7,479 nt of DNA, taken from NCBI GenBank assembly GCA_964497495.1, contig CAZCCZ010000073.1, forward strand, positions 1-7,479. Reading direction: 5' to 3'. The position numbers and the translations under genes were made by a program. Below, one piece after another: positions 1 to 5,815 of the stretch. The notes under the pieces were generated by a model that was not told the DNA's origin, ran no database searches, and was given only the letters and a program-made list of their open reading frames with translations. Each line of letters starts with the position of its first letter. Within the stretch, counting starts at the first letter, position 1. Origin of the DNA: CAXXOK01 sp964497495 (lineage in GTDB: Bacteria; Bacillota; Clostridia; Christensenellales; Aristaeellaceae).

Positions 1-607
1 TGCCCAGCACCTCCAGCATTTCGCTGCGGGTGAAGCGCGCGATGGACGCAATGGTGAACATGCACAGCGCGATGCTGGGCAAAACGGAGGAATAGAAAGG
101 CGTCTCCGCCTGATACAGCAGCGGGAACCAGCTTAACTCGTAACCAAACAGGTACGCCAGCCCCAGCGCGAACACGTAGGAAGGCACGCTGACGCCGATA
201 ACGGAGATAATGGTGGCGATCGTGTCCCAAACCGTTCCGTGCCATATGGCCGCGATAATACCCAATATCAGGCCGATCACCGCGCCCAGAAGCACGGCCT
301 GCCCGCCGATGCCGAGGCTGACCGGCAACCGCGTTTGCAACAGCTGCGATATGGGCGTGTTTTTACTGATCGTATAGCTGACGCCGAAATCGCCTCGGAG
401 CATATGGGCTACGTATTTGAAAAACTGGACGATCACGGGCTGGTCCAGCCCGTATTTCTCGTACAGCGAAGCCCGCTGTTCAGGGGAAAGTTTCTCGTCG
501 TTGAAGGGCGACCCCGGCATAAATTGCAAAAGCGTGAAGAGAATGAGGATGACGACAAAAAGCGTGCCGACCGAAATCAGCAGCCTCTTGATCACGTAAC
601 GTCGCAT
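1..607 (-). CDS. oppB: Peptide ABC transporter permease, OppB/DppB family (partial, C-terminus outside window)
   Basis: Integral-membrane subunit of a di/oligopeptide importer; it would pair with an OppC-type permease and OppD/OppF ATPases lying beyond the left edge. The visible 202 residues begin MRRYVIKRLL, followed by a first membrane helix (about residues 9-29) and the family motif FMPGSPF (about 29-35). An extracytoplasmic stretch with YGLDQPV and GDFGVSY follows, then hydrophobic segments near 100-121, 135-160 and 170-190. The window ends in RFTRSEMLEVLG, which leads into the EAA loop that contacts the ATPase. Family members are usually a little over 300 residues, so roughly a third is missing. 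The ATG at 607 is chosen because GAGAGGAG lies about 9 bases upstream. It follows the binding-protein gene on the same strand after 99 bases that contain an intrinsic terminator and no obvious promoter, so expression probably depends on read-through. The family is secure; peptide rather than nickel or another substrate is inferred from the partner. Confidence 0.93.
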   Translation of the reverse strand, partial: MRRYVIKRLLISVGTLFVVILILFTLLQFMPGSPFNDEKLSPEQRASLYEKYGLDQPVIVQFFKYVAHMLRGDFGVSYTISKNTPISQLLQTRLPVSLGIGGQAVLLGAVIGLILGIIAAIWHGTVWDTIATIISVIGVSVPSYVFALGLAYLFGYELSWFPLLYQAETPFYSSVLPSIALCMFTIASIARFTRSEMLEVLG

Positions 608-644
608 AGGCCTGAACTCCTCTCATGCGGCGGCCAAGGTTGGG

Positions 645-682
645 AAAAAACCGCGCAGCGGCCACGAACGGCCGCTGCGCGG
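645..682 (-). terminator. Intrinsic terminator between binding protein and permease genes
   Basis: A perfect 13-bp inverted repeat (CCGCGCAGCGGCC at 651-663 and its complement at 670-682) encloses a 6-base loop. On the minus strand it is followed directly by six T residues (650 down to 645). It starts 24 bases after the stop codon of the substrate-binding protein gene and ends 37 bases before the permease start. No promoter is evident between it and the permease, so it probably acts as a leaky intra-operon terminator that lowers permease expression relative to the binding protein. Confidence 0.88.
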
Positions 683-706
683 CGCGGAAAGCGATGTTTT
701 TCCGGC

Positions 707-2332
707 TTACTCGATGGTCGTGTCCTTAAACACGCGGTTGAGCGCGATGGAATGGCACTCCAGGTTCTTAACGCTGGCTTTCACCATCATGGCGTTGCAC
801 TTCTGGTACACGGGGAGGATCACCATGTTGTCCATGACGATTTCTTCCGCCTGGTGCAGCGCGGTCCAACGGCCCGCAGCGTCCATGGCCAGGTCGCCGC
901 TGACGCAGCGCTTGATGATCTCGTCATATTCCGCGTTGCTCCAGAAGCCGTAGTTGTTGCTGTTGTCGGTAACCCACATGCCGAGGTAGGTCATCGGGTC
1001 GGCGTAGTCCGGGCCCCAGCGGGTGAGGCAGGTGTTGTAGTCGCCGTTCTGGATGTCCTGCACGCGTTGCTTCTTGGTTTCCACCTTCAGCTCGACCGTG
1101 ACGCCGGGCAGGGTGTTCTGCCATTCCTGCTGAACGAAGGCCGCGATGTTCTGCGCGGTGGAATCGTCTTCCACAAGCAGGGTGAGGCTGAATTCCTTCT
1201 TGCCCAGTTCTTCGCACGCGGCGTTGTAAGCCGCCAGCGCGGAATCCTTGTCGAAGCCTTCGAAGGTCTTGGCCGTGGCGCGGAAATCCTTGCCGTCCGG
1301 GCCGGTGGCCAGCTGCTCGGGCACCGCGAAATACGCGGGCGTGGAGCCGTCCTTGACGATGGAGGCGCAGATGGCTTCACGGTCGAACGCACCGGCCAGT
1401 GCCTTGCGGAAGTTCACGTTGGCAAGCTCGGGCACGTCCTTGGAATTCACGGTGATGTACCACAGGTAGCCGGCGTTGACGCTCAGGAATTCCGGATCGT
1501 CCTGCACCAGTTCCACCTGATCACCGGACAGGGTGACGATGTCCAGGTCGCCGTTCTGATAGCTCAGAAGCGAGGTCTGGCTGTCCTTGATTACCTGATA
1601 GTTCAGACCGTTCAGCTTAACGCGGGCCGCGTCGTAGTAATCGGGGTTCTTGGCCAGCGTGAAGCTCGTTGCGGCGGGTTCGTAGCTGGTGAGCACGAAG
1701 GCGCCGTTGGACAGCACCGTATCCGGGCTGGTGGCGAAGTTGTCGCCGCACTTCTCGCAGAAGGCGCGGTTGACGGGGTAGAAGGTCGGGAAGTACATGA
1801 GGCTGGTAAAGAAGCTGACGGGGCTCTCCAGTTCCACCTGGAGGGTCTTGGCGTCGATCGCCTTCACGCCCAAGTCTTCCACGGGCATTTCGCCTTTGTT
1901 GACGGCGACGCTGTTCTTGATCAGGCCGATATCGGTGATCATGTAGGAGTACTCGCTGGCGAACGCCGGGTCACAGGCGCGCTGCCAGCCGAATACGAAG
2001 TCGTCCGCGGTCACGGGATCGCCGTTGGACCAGTTGGCGTCGTCGCGAATCTTGAAGGTATAGGTCAGGCCGTCGGCGCTGACTTCGGTCTCGGCGGCAA
2101 GCGCGGGCACCGCGGCGCCGCTGGCGTCCATCTGGTAGAGGCCGTCGGTGAAGTCAGCGATGACTTCGAAGGAGGTGCCGTCCGTGGCCACCTGCGGGTC
2201 GAGCGACTGCACTTCGGTCTCGATCTGCACCTTAAGCACATTGTCGCCTTCGGCGGAGGCGAAGGTGCCGATCGTCATGACCAGCGTGAGGCACAGAACG
2301 AGAGCCATTAGCTTCATAGCCGGATTTTTCAT
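707..2332 (-). CDS. oppA: Peptide ABC transporter substrate-binding protein (SBP_bac_5 family, OppA-like)
   Basis: Extracellular receptor that captures peptides and hands them to the membrane permeases. The 541-residue product has a signal peptide: positively charged start, hydrophobic core about residues 7-24, and A-S-A at 25-27 as the likely signal peptidase I site before EGD. The family signature lies at about residues 80-116, including SADGLTYTF, IRDDANWSNGDPVTADDF and FGWQRA. A later segment RWGPDYADPMTYL (438-450) resembles the part of E. coli OppA whose Asp holds the peptide amino terminus; Asp442 would be the equivalent. Length is typical for the family. The start at 2332 has AAGGAG 10 bases upstream. 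No lipobox Cys follows the hydrophobic core; Cys14 lies inside it, in the context LVLC. That is unusual for a binding protein in a monoderm bacterium. The gene heads the operon, with its own promoter and a terminator behind it. Peptide specificity is inferred from similarity; other SBP_bac_5 ligands are possible. Confidence 0.93.
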   Translation of the reverse strand: MKNPAMKLMALVLCLTLVMTIGTFASAEGDNVLKVQIETEVQSLDPQVATDGTSFEVIADFTDGLYQMDASGAAVPALAAETEVSADGLTYTFKIRDDANWSNGDPVTADDFVFGWQRACDPAFASEYSYMITDIGLIKNSVAVNKGEMPVEDLGVKAIDAKTLQVELESPVSFFTSLMYFPTFYPVNRAFCEKCGDNFATSPDTVLSNGAFVLTSYEPAATSFTLAKNPDYYDAARVKLNGLNYQVIKDSQTSLLSYQNGDLDIVTLSGDQVELVQDDPEFLSVNAGYLWYITVNSKDVPELANVNFRKALAGAFDREAICASIVKDGSTPAYFAVPEQLATGPDGKDFRATAKTFEGFDKDSALAAYNAACEELGKKEFSLTLLVEDDSTAQNIAAFVQQEWQNTLPGVTVELKVETKKQRVQDIQNGDYNTCLTRWGPDYADPMTYLGMWVTDNSNNYGFWSNAEYDEIIKRCVSGDLAMDAAGRWTALHQAEEIVMDNMVILPVYQKCNAMMVKASVKNLECHSIALNRVFKDTTIE

Positions 2333-2403
2333 GGGTTCGATTCTCCTTATTCATATTTCTTCCGGACTGTATGATTTGGAAGGACGAATCGGAAGATGGG
2401 ATT

Positions 2404-2432
2404 ATGATAAACCTTGCGGCGCGTATTGTCCA
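2404..2432 (-). promoter_or_regulatory. Candidate promoter of the oppA-oppB operon
   Basis: On the minus strand, TGGACA (2432-2427) and TATCAT (2409-2404) are separated by exactly 17 bases. Each box matches the sigma-A consensus at 5 of 6 positions. Transcription would start near 2397, giving a leader of about 65 bases before the ATG at 2332. A short GCGGG/CCCGC inverted repeat (2433-2437 with 2447-2451) abuts the -35 box, but it is too short to call an operator. Confidence 0.6.
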
Positions 2433-2605
2433 GCGGGAATTGCACCCCCGCTTGTTCTTTCCTTGTTTTGTATGATGCAAAAACCCTTATCCTCTATCGC
2501 TTTATCAATGCGTCGTATTATTGCGGTAAAGGTAAAATAAGAATGTTTCTGGTTTCCCGTGATCGCTGAAAACCGTTTTCGGAAGACCGGCCGTAAACGC
2601 CGCGC
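2433..2605. other. Divergent intergenic region between oppA and the 2H phosphoesterase gene
   Basis: This AT-richer stretch is the core of a 326-base gene-free gap (2333-2658). The outer parts hold the promoters of the two divergent genes. In between I see no credible open frame and no structured RNA. The only notable element is a perfect 13-base palindrome, GAAAACCGTTTTC, at 2568-2580, just upstream of the phosphoesterase promoter. It could be a regulator site, but nothing identifies the protein. Confidence 0.5.
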
Positions 2606-2634
2606 TTGCGTCCCGCCGCCCGTTGTGGGATAAT
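2606..2634 (+). promoter_or_regulatory. Candidate promoter of the 2H phosphoesterase gene (extended -10)
   Basis: TTGCGT (2606-2611) and GATAAT (2629-2634) are separated by 17 bases, and TG at 2626-2627 gives an extended -10 element. Transcription would start near 2641, so the leader is only about 18 bases, with a GGGGGG ribosome binding site at 2644-2649 close to the 5' end. Confidence 0.65.
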
Positions 2635-2658
2635 CAGCAAAAAGGGGGGCGGCGCGAC

Positions 2659-3210
2659 ATGGAAAAAAAACGCCTGTTCCTGATCGCCCATTTGGACGAA
2701 GCGGCCAACCGGAAGCTTGCCGCGATCTACGGGGAGCTTGCGCGGGAAGGTCTGCGCGGCGTGCAGCCGCCCGATTTTCCGTACCACATCACCCTGGGGA
2801 GCGTCGCGCTGAAGCATGAAAAGCAAATGACGGAGCGCGCGCGTAAAGTATGCGCGCGCACGGATGTTTTTTCGGTACCGCTGAGCCACATCGGGCTTTT
2901 CGGGCTGCGTGTGCTCTTCGCGGCCCCTTCGGTTAACTGCGAGCTCCTGAACCTCCACCGCAGGCTGGTTCCCGCCCGCATGGCTGAGGACGCGTACGAA
3001 TGGGTGCCGCACGCCACGCTGCTGATCGACGAGCCGGAAAATATCCTGAAGGCCGTACCGATCGCGGCGCGCGCCTTCGTTCCCGTTACCGCCACAGTGG
3101 AGCGCGTGTCCCTGTACGAATACCCGCCCGCGCGCTTCGTGGAAAGCTTCCCGCTGCGGGCGCGGGCCGCCGCGGACGGGAATTCAAAACCCGGCCTCCC
3201 AAACGCTTGA
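2659..3210 (+). CDS. 2H phosphoesterase / 2'-5' RNA ligase-like (LigT family) protein
   Basis: A cytoplasmic 183-residue protein of the 2H phosphoesterase superfamily, whose members open 2',3'-cyclic phosphates or act on 2'-5' linkages in RNA-type substrates. The two defining catalytic motifs are visible: H43-I-T45 in FPYHITLGS and H118-A-T120 in WVPHATLLID. The spacing of about 75 residues between them is typical, and each sits in a predicted beta strand. The ATG at 2659 is preferred over the in-frame ATG at 2623 because a G-rich ribosome binding site (2644-2649) lies just upstream and the 2623 ATG would precede the predicted transcription start. The C-terminal end after about residue 165 is Ala/Arg/Pro-rich and probably disordered. 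The TGA stop lies inside the -35 box of the tRNA-Trp promoter. No terminator separates the two, so some transcripts probably run into the tRNA. The physiological substrate is unknown for most bacterial members. Confidence 0.87.
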   Translation: MEKKRLFLIAHLDEAANRKLAAIYGELAREGLRGVQPPDFPYHITLGSVALKHEKQMTERARKVCARTDVFSVPLSHIGLFGLRVLFAAPSVNCELLNLHRRLVPARMAEDAYEWVPHATLLIDEPENILKAVPIAARAFVPVTATVERVSLYEYPPARFVESFPLRARAAADGNSKPGLPNA

Positions 3211-3235
3211 CATTCCATAATGAATCGATTATACT
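3207..3235 (+). promoter_or_regulatory. Promoter of tRNA-Trp
   Basis: A perfect -35 box, TTGACA (3207-3212), and TATACT (3230-3235) are separated by 17 bases. The start would be near 3242, about 10 bases before the mature tRNA 5' end. The first bases of the -35 box include the TGA stop of the upstream gene. Confidence 0.85.
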
Positions 3236-3251
3236 TGCATTCGTGTTCCGA

Positions 3252-3325
3252 AGGGGCATGGTGTAATGGTAACACGTGGGTCTCCAAAACCTTTGTTGAG
3301 GGTTCGAGTCCTTCTGCCCCTGCCA
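3252..3325 (+). tRNA. tRNA-Trp (anticodon CCA), CCA end encoded
   Basis: The complete cloverleaf can be folded by eye. The acceptor stem AGGGGCA/TGCCCCT (3252-3258 with 3315-3321) is fully paired. The D stem is GTGT/ACAC with loop AATGGTA. The anticodon loop CTCCAAA (3282-3288) carries CCA at 3284-3286, and the variable loop has 4 bases. The T stem is GAGGG/CCTTC with loop TTCGAGT. The discriminator is G3322, and CCA is encoded at 3323-3325. The sequence closely resembles Firmicutes tRNA-Trp. The anticodon stem is a little weak: its outermost pair is T-T (3277/3293) and the next is G-T. It reads UGG codons and is transcribed from its own strong promoter into a terminator. Confidence 0.97.
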
Positions 3326-3327
3326 CG

Positions 3328-3365
3328 GTGGGTTGTCTAGCTTCGTGCAGACGGCTCACTTTTTT
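3328..3365 (+). terminator. Intrinsic terminator after tRNA-Trp
   Basis: GTGGGTTGTCT (3328-3338) pairs with AGACGGCTCAC (3349-3359) over 11 bp, including three G-U pairs. The loop has 10 bases and six T residues follow (3360-3365). It begins two bases after the encoded CCA end and would stop both the tRNA transcript and read-through from the phosphoesterase gene. Confidence 0.82.
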
Positions 3366-3506
3366 ATATTGATGTTCTTCTTACGCTTCGCGTACGGTTC
3401 CAAGGAGGCGTTCTTCCTATTCCGACCGATATCTCCGTTCCGTAACCGCGCGGGTTTCACCGGGGTTTCCATCGGGTAGAATATAAAATAAAGGAGTTGA
3501 TTTTCC

Positions 3507-4490
3507 ATGAAATGGGGCATCATCGGCGCCGGTACCATCGCGCATAAGTTCGCCGTCACCGTGGCGGGAATGAAGGCGGAAGGCGACCGGGTAGTCGCGG
3601 TGGCTTCCCGAAGCATCGCTTCCGCTCAGGCTTTCGCGGCCCAATACGGCATTCCGCGCGCCTATGGTTCCTACGAGGAAATGCTTAACGACGCGGAAGT
3701 GGAGGCCGTATACGTCGCCACGCCCAACTCGTTCCATTACGAGCATTCCGCCCTCTCCCTGCGGCACGGCAAGCACGTTCTGTGCGAAAAGCCTTTTACC
3801 CTCAACGCCGGCCAGGCGCGCGAGCTGTACGCGCTGGCGCGGGAGAAGGGGCTGTTCATCATGGAAGCGTTCTGGATCCGCTTCCTGCCGGTACTTACGG
3901 AAATGCGACGGGCCATCGCCGCGGGCGAAATTGGCACGGTGCTGCACGCGCGCAGTGATTACGGATACATTCCGCGCGAGGAGAAGAAGGAAGTCAAGCG
4001 CTCTTTCGATCTGGGCGTCGGCGCGATGATGGATATCGGCATCTATAACCTTGGTTTCGTCCGCATGGTGATGGACGCCGCACCCGCGCGCATCGAATCC
4101 ACGGTACGGAAAAACGAGTACGGTACCGACGAATTCAGCGCCGTGCTGCTGGAGTATCCGGGCGGGCGCTCCGCCACGGTGCTCACGGGGTTCGCCGCGG
4201 ATATGCCGCGGAACGCCTCCGTATTCGGCACCGAGGGAGAAATCACGCTGCCGGACTTCCAGATGGCGGAAAAGATGACGGTCCGCCGCTACGACGGCAA
4301 CGTGCGCGAAGTGGCCATCCCCTTCGACGTAAACGGCTTCGAATACGAGATCCGCGAAGTGAACCGCTGCGTGAAACTGGGGCTTCATACCAGCGACGTC
4401 CTGCGCGAGGATGACACGCTGACCGTGCTGGATACCATGGATGAATTACGCACTTCCTGGGGCGTTACGTACCCCGGGGAAACGAAATAA
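3507..4490 (+). CDS. Gfo/Idh/MocA family NAD(P)-dependent oxidoreductase (dihydrodiol-dehydrogenase-like)
   Basis: A 327-residue cytoplasmic oxidoreductase that probably oxidises or reduces a sugar, inositol or diol-type substrate with NAD(P). The N-terminal Rossmann fold carries the dinucleotide motif GIIGAGTIA (4-12). ATPNSFHYEH (71-80) follows, then the family hallmark CEKPFTLN (93-100) with Lys95. The C-terminal half is the alpha/beta substrate domain. MEAFWIRFLP (119-128) and MMDIGIYNLG (174-183) are typical of the dimeric dihydrodiol dehydrogenase branch, in which the usual catalytic His is a Tyr. Lys95, Asp176 and Tyr180 are the expected catalytic residues here. Length is normal for the family. 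The ATG at 3507 follows AAGGAG with a 10-base gap. The gene stands alone between terminators at 3365 and 4540. A TAGAAT (3477-3482) could be its -10 box, but I see no good -35. The true substrate cannot be read from the sequence. Confidence 0.92.
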   Translation: MKWGIIGAGTIAHKFAVTVAGMKAEGDRVVAVASRSIASAQAFAAQYGIPRAYGSYEEMLNDAEVEAVYVATPNSFHYEHSALSLRHGKHVLCEKPFTLNAGQARELYALAREKGLFIMEAFWIRFLPVLTEMRRAIAAGEIGTVLHARSDYGYIPREEKKEVKRSFDLGVGAMMDIGIYNLGFVRMVMDAAPARIESTVRKNEYGTDEFSAVLLEYPGGRSATVLTGFAADMPRNASVFGTEGEITLPDFQMAEKMTVRRYDGNVREVAIPFDVNGFEYEIREVNRCVKLGLHTSDVLREDDTLTVLDTMDELRTSWGVTYPGETK

Positions 4491-4503
4491 CCGAACGACC
4501 GAA

Positions 4504-4540
4504 CGCCGCGGCTCCGCAAAGAGAGAGCCGCGGCGTTTTT
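4504..4540 (+). terminator. Intrinsic terminator after the oxidoreductase gene
   Basis: A perfect 11-bp stem, CGCCGCGGCTC (4504-4514) with GAGCCGCGGCG (4525-4535), has a 10-base loop and is followed by TTTTT (4536-4540). It begins 13 bases after the oxidoreductase stop. The phosphoesterase gene converges from the other side. The hairpin could also slow transcripts on the minus strand, but there it lacks a good U-tract. Confidence 0.9.
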
Positions 4541-4565
4541 CGTTTGTCTAAACGTTTCGTCCGTT

Positions 4566-5645
4566 TTACGGGTTAATGCCCAGGTCGGAGGCGAAGACCA
4601 TCCTTGTCGTGAACGTGGTCAGGTCGTTTTGGTTCAGTTCGAACACGCGCACGCCGCGCAACCTGTCGTTGTCGTCGCCGCCCAGGCCGTAGGTCTGGTA
4701 GCCCACGTTCGCGTCGTACCCCAGGTAGATGCCGTAGTAATCGCCGACGTAGTCGTTCACATGGTCGTGGCCTACGAACATGCCGCGCACGTCGCCCCGT
4801 TGAAGGGCCGCCGCGAACAGGCCGCTGTTGATGATTGCCGGGCATTCCACCTCGTAACGGTCGCCCGCCGCTTTGAAACCCATGGCGTTGGCCGCCATAT
4901 CCGCCCACTCGGGCGTGGGGATGTGGTAGAACATCAGGGAGTTCAGCTTGCCGTACTCCGCTTCCAGCGCCTTGGAGGCGCTGTAGTACCATTCCACCTG
5001 CTCGAAACGTACCCAGTCGTAGCCGCCGGTGGCCGCCGCGCTTGAATCGTAGCGGTTGGAATCCAGCGCCCAGATGTTGTACAGGGGCTTGACGCCTTCG
5101 CTATCGTACACCAGCTGGTACATATCGCCCACCGCGTAGGTGTTCTTGCCGTTCGCGTCCGTGCTTTCCGCGCCGCTCATGCCCGGCCGGTTGATGTTGC
5201 CGGTAAAGCTGCGGTAGTATTCCAGCTGCTTGATCTTGTTCCAGCCCTCGTCCAGCGCGGCGACGGCGTCCTCATCGTGGTTTCCGAAGGTTACCAGCCA
5301 CGGAATCTGCCGTTCCTCCATGGGCTTAACCATCTGGGCGATGTAATCCTGCAGCTGCTCGGCGTTCATGTCTCCGCCGATCATGTCGCCCGTCATTACG
5401 ACCACGTCCGGCTTTTCGGTATCCAGCGCCGCGTCCATCAGCGCGATGCTCTTTGGATTGACTTCCGGTTTGTCGGCGCTCACGTAGTCCTGGAAATCTG
5501 ACATTTGCATGATCTTGAACGTGCCGTCTTCATGAAACCGGAGCTTCGCCTCGTCTTCGTCCGCCAGCGCCGCGGGAATTACCGCCGCGCAGAACAGGGC
5601 CGCCGCTGCCAGTACGCCCGTAATCCTCCTGAAACCTTCGTTCAT
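4566..5645 (-). CDS. Secreted calcineurin-like metallophosphoesterase (motif I His replaced by Gln)
   Basis: Probable exported phosphoesterase or phosphatase with a dinuclear metal site. The 359-residue product starts with a signal peptide: FRR, hydrophobic core 9-25, then AALA before DED at about residue 29, a signal peptidase I type site. The metallophosphoesterase motifs appear in order: QMSDFQDY (47-54, Asp50), TGDMIGGD (85-92, Asp87), FGNHDE (120-125, Asn122/His123), FYHIP (His241) and VGHDH (291-295). Motif I is normally D-x-H; here it is D-x-Q (Gln52), so one metal ligand is changed. The rest of the set is complete, so I expect an active enzyme, perhaps with a different metal preference. 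The start at 5645 is chosen over the in-frame ATG at 5753 because it has a GAGG ribosome binding site and begins directly with the signal peptide; the extra 36 residues lie in the promoter region. There is no transmembrane anchor. It appears to be transcribed alone. Substrate unknown. Confidence 0.88.
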   Translation of the reverse strand: MNEGFRRITGVLAAAALFCAAVIPAALADEDEAKLRFHEDGTFKIMQMSDFQDYVSADKPEVNPKSIALMDAALDTEKPDVVVMTGDMIGGDMNAEQLQDYIAQMVKPMEERQIPWLVTFGNHDEDAVAALDEGWNKIKQLEYYRSFTGNINRPGMSGAESTDANGKNTYAVGDMYQLVYDSEGVKPLYNIWALDSNRYDSSAAATGGYDWVRFEQVEWYYSASKALEAEYGKLNSLMFYHIPTPEWADMAANAMGFKAAGDRYEVECPAIINSGLFAAALQRGDVRGMFVGHDHVNDYVGDYYGIYLGYDANVGYQTYGLGGDDNDRLRGVRVFELNQNDLTTFTTRMVFASDLGINP

Positions 5646-5695
5646 GGGGTATCCGCCTCTCTTTCGTTGTTGTCTCGTTTCCGTTCGTCGTAATG

Positions 5696-5724
5696 AGTAT
5701 AGAAGAGAAACGTTAAAACCATGA
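5696..5724 (-). promoter_or_regulatory. Possible promoter of the metallophosphoesterase gene
   Basis: On the minus strand a good -10 box, TATACT (5701-5696), lies about 50 bases upstream of the chosen start. The hexamer 17 bases farther upstream (TCATGG, near 5724-5719) is a poor -35. The site is supported mainly by its position between the upstream terminator and the gene. Confidence 0.35.
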
Positions 5725-5747
5725 TCGGTCCGGAGTGAAAAATACGT

Positions 5748-5789
5748 AAACAAACGGCGGCCGCCCGTGTTTCAGGCGAGCGGCCGCCG
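5748..5789 (-). terminator. Intrinsic terminator after the TraX-family gene
   Basis: A perfect 10-bp GC stem (CGGCGGCCGC at 5755-5764 with its complement at 5780-5789) has a 15-base loop. On the minus strand it is followed by TTTGTTT (5754-5748). It lies 26 bases after the TraX stop codon and separates that gene from the phosphoesterase gene on the same strand. Confidence 0.8.
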
Positions 5790-5815
5790 CAATTGTATTC
5801 ACGGGTTGCAGATTG

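Noticed and set aside
239..2311. Very long plus-strand open frame (690 codons) opposite the peptide transporter genes
   Set aside because: It is the antisense of a clear binding protein and permease, runs across their intergenic terminator, lacks a family match and is rich in His, Gly, Val and Arg as expected from the reverse of GC-biased codons.
2433..2451. GCGGG/CCCGC inverted repeat followed by a T-rich stretch, resembling a plus-strand terminator
   Set aside because: The stem is only 5 bp and no plus-strand gene precedes it.
2727..3359. Minus-strand open frame containing AEGLEPSTKVLETHVLPLHH
   Set aside because: This peptide is the antisense translation of the tRNA-Trp gene, a well-known annotation artefact; the rest is antisense to the phosphoesterase gene.
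3417..4388. Minus-strand open frame of 323 codons
   Set aside because: Antisense shadow of the Gfo/Idh/MocA gene, which has all family motifs on the plus strand.
5646..5753. N-terminal extension of the metallophosphoesterase to the ATG at 5753
   Set aside because: It would place 36 polar residues before a good signal peptide and read through the promoter region; the ATG at 5645 has a ribosome binding site.
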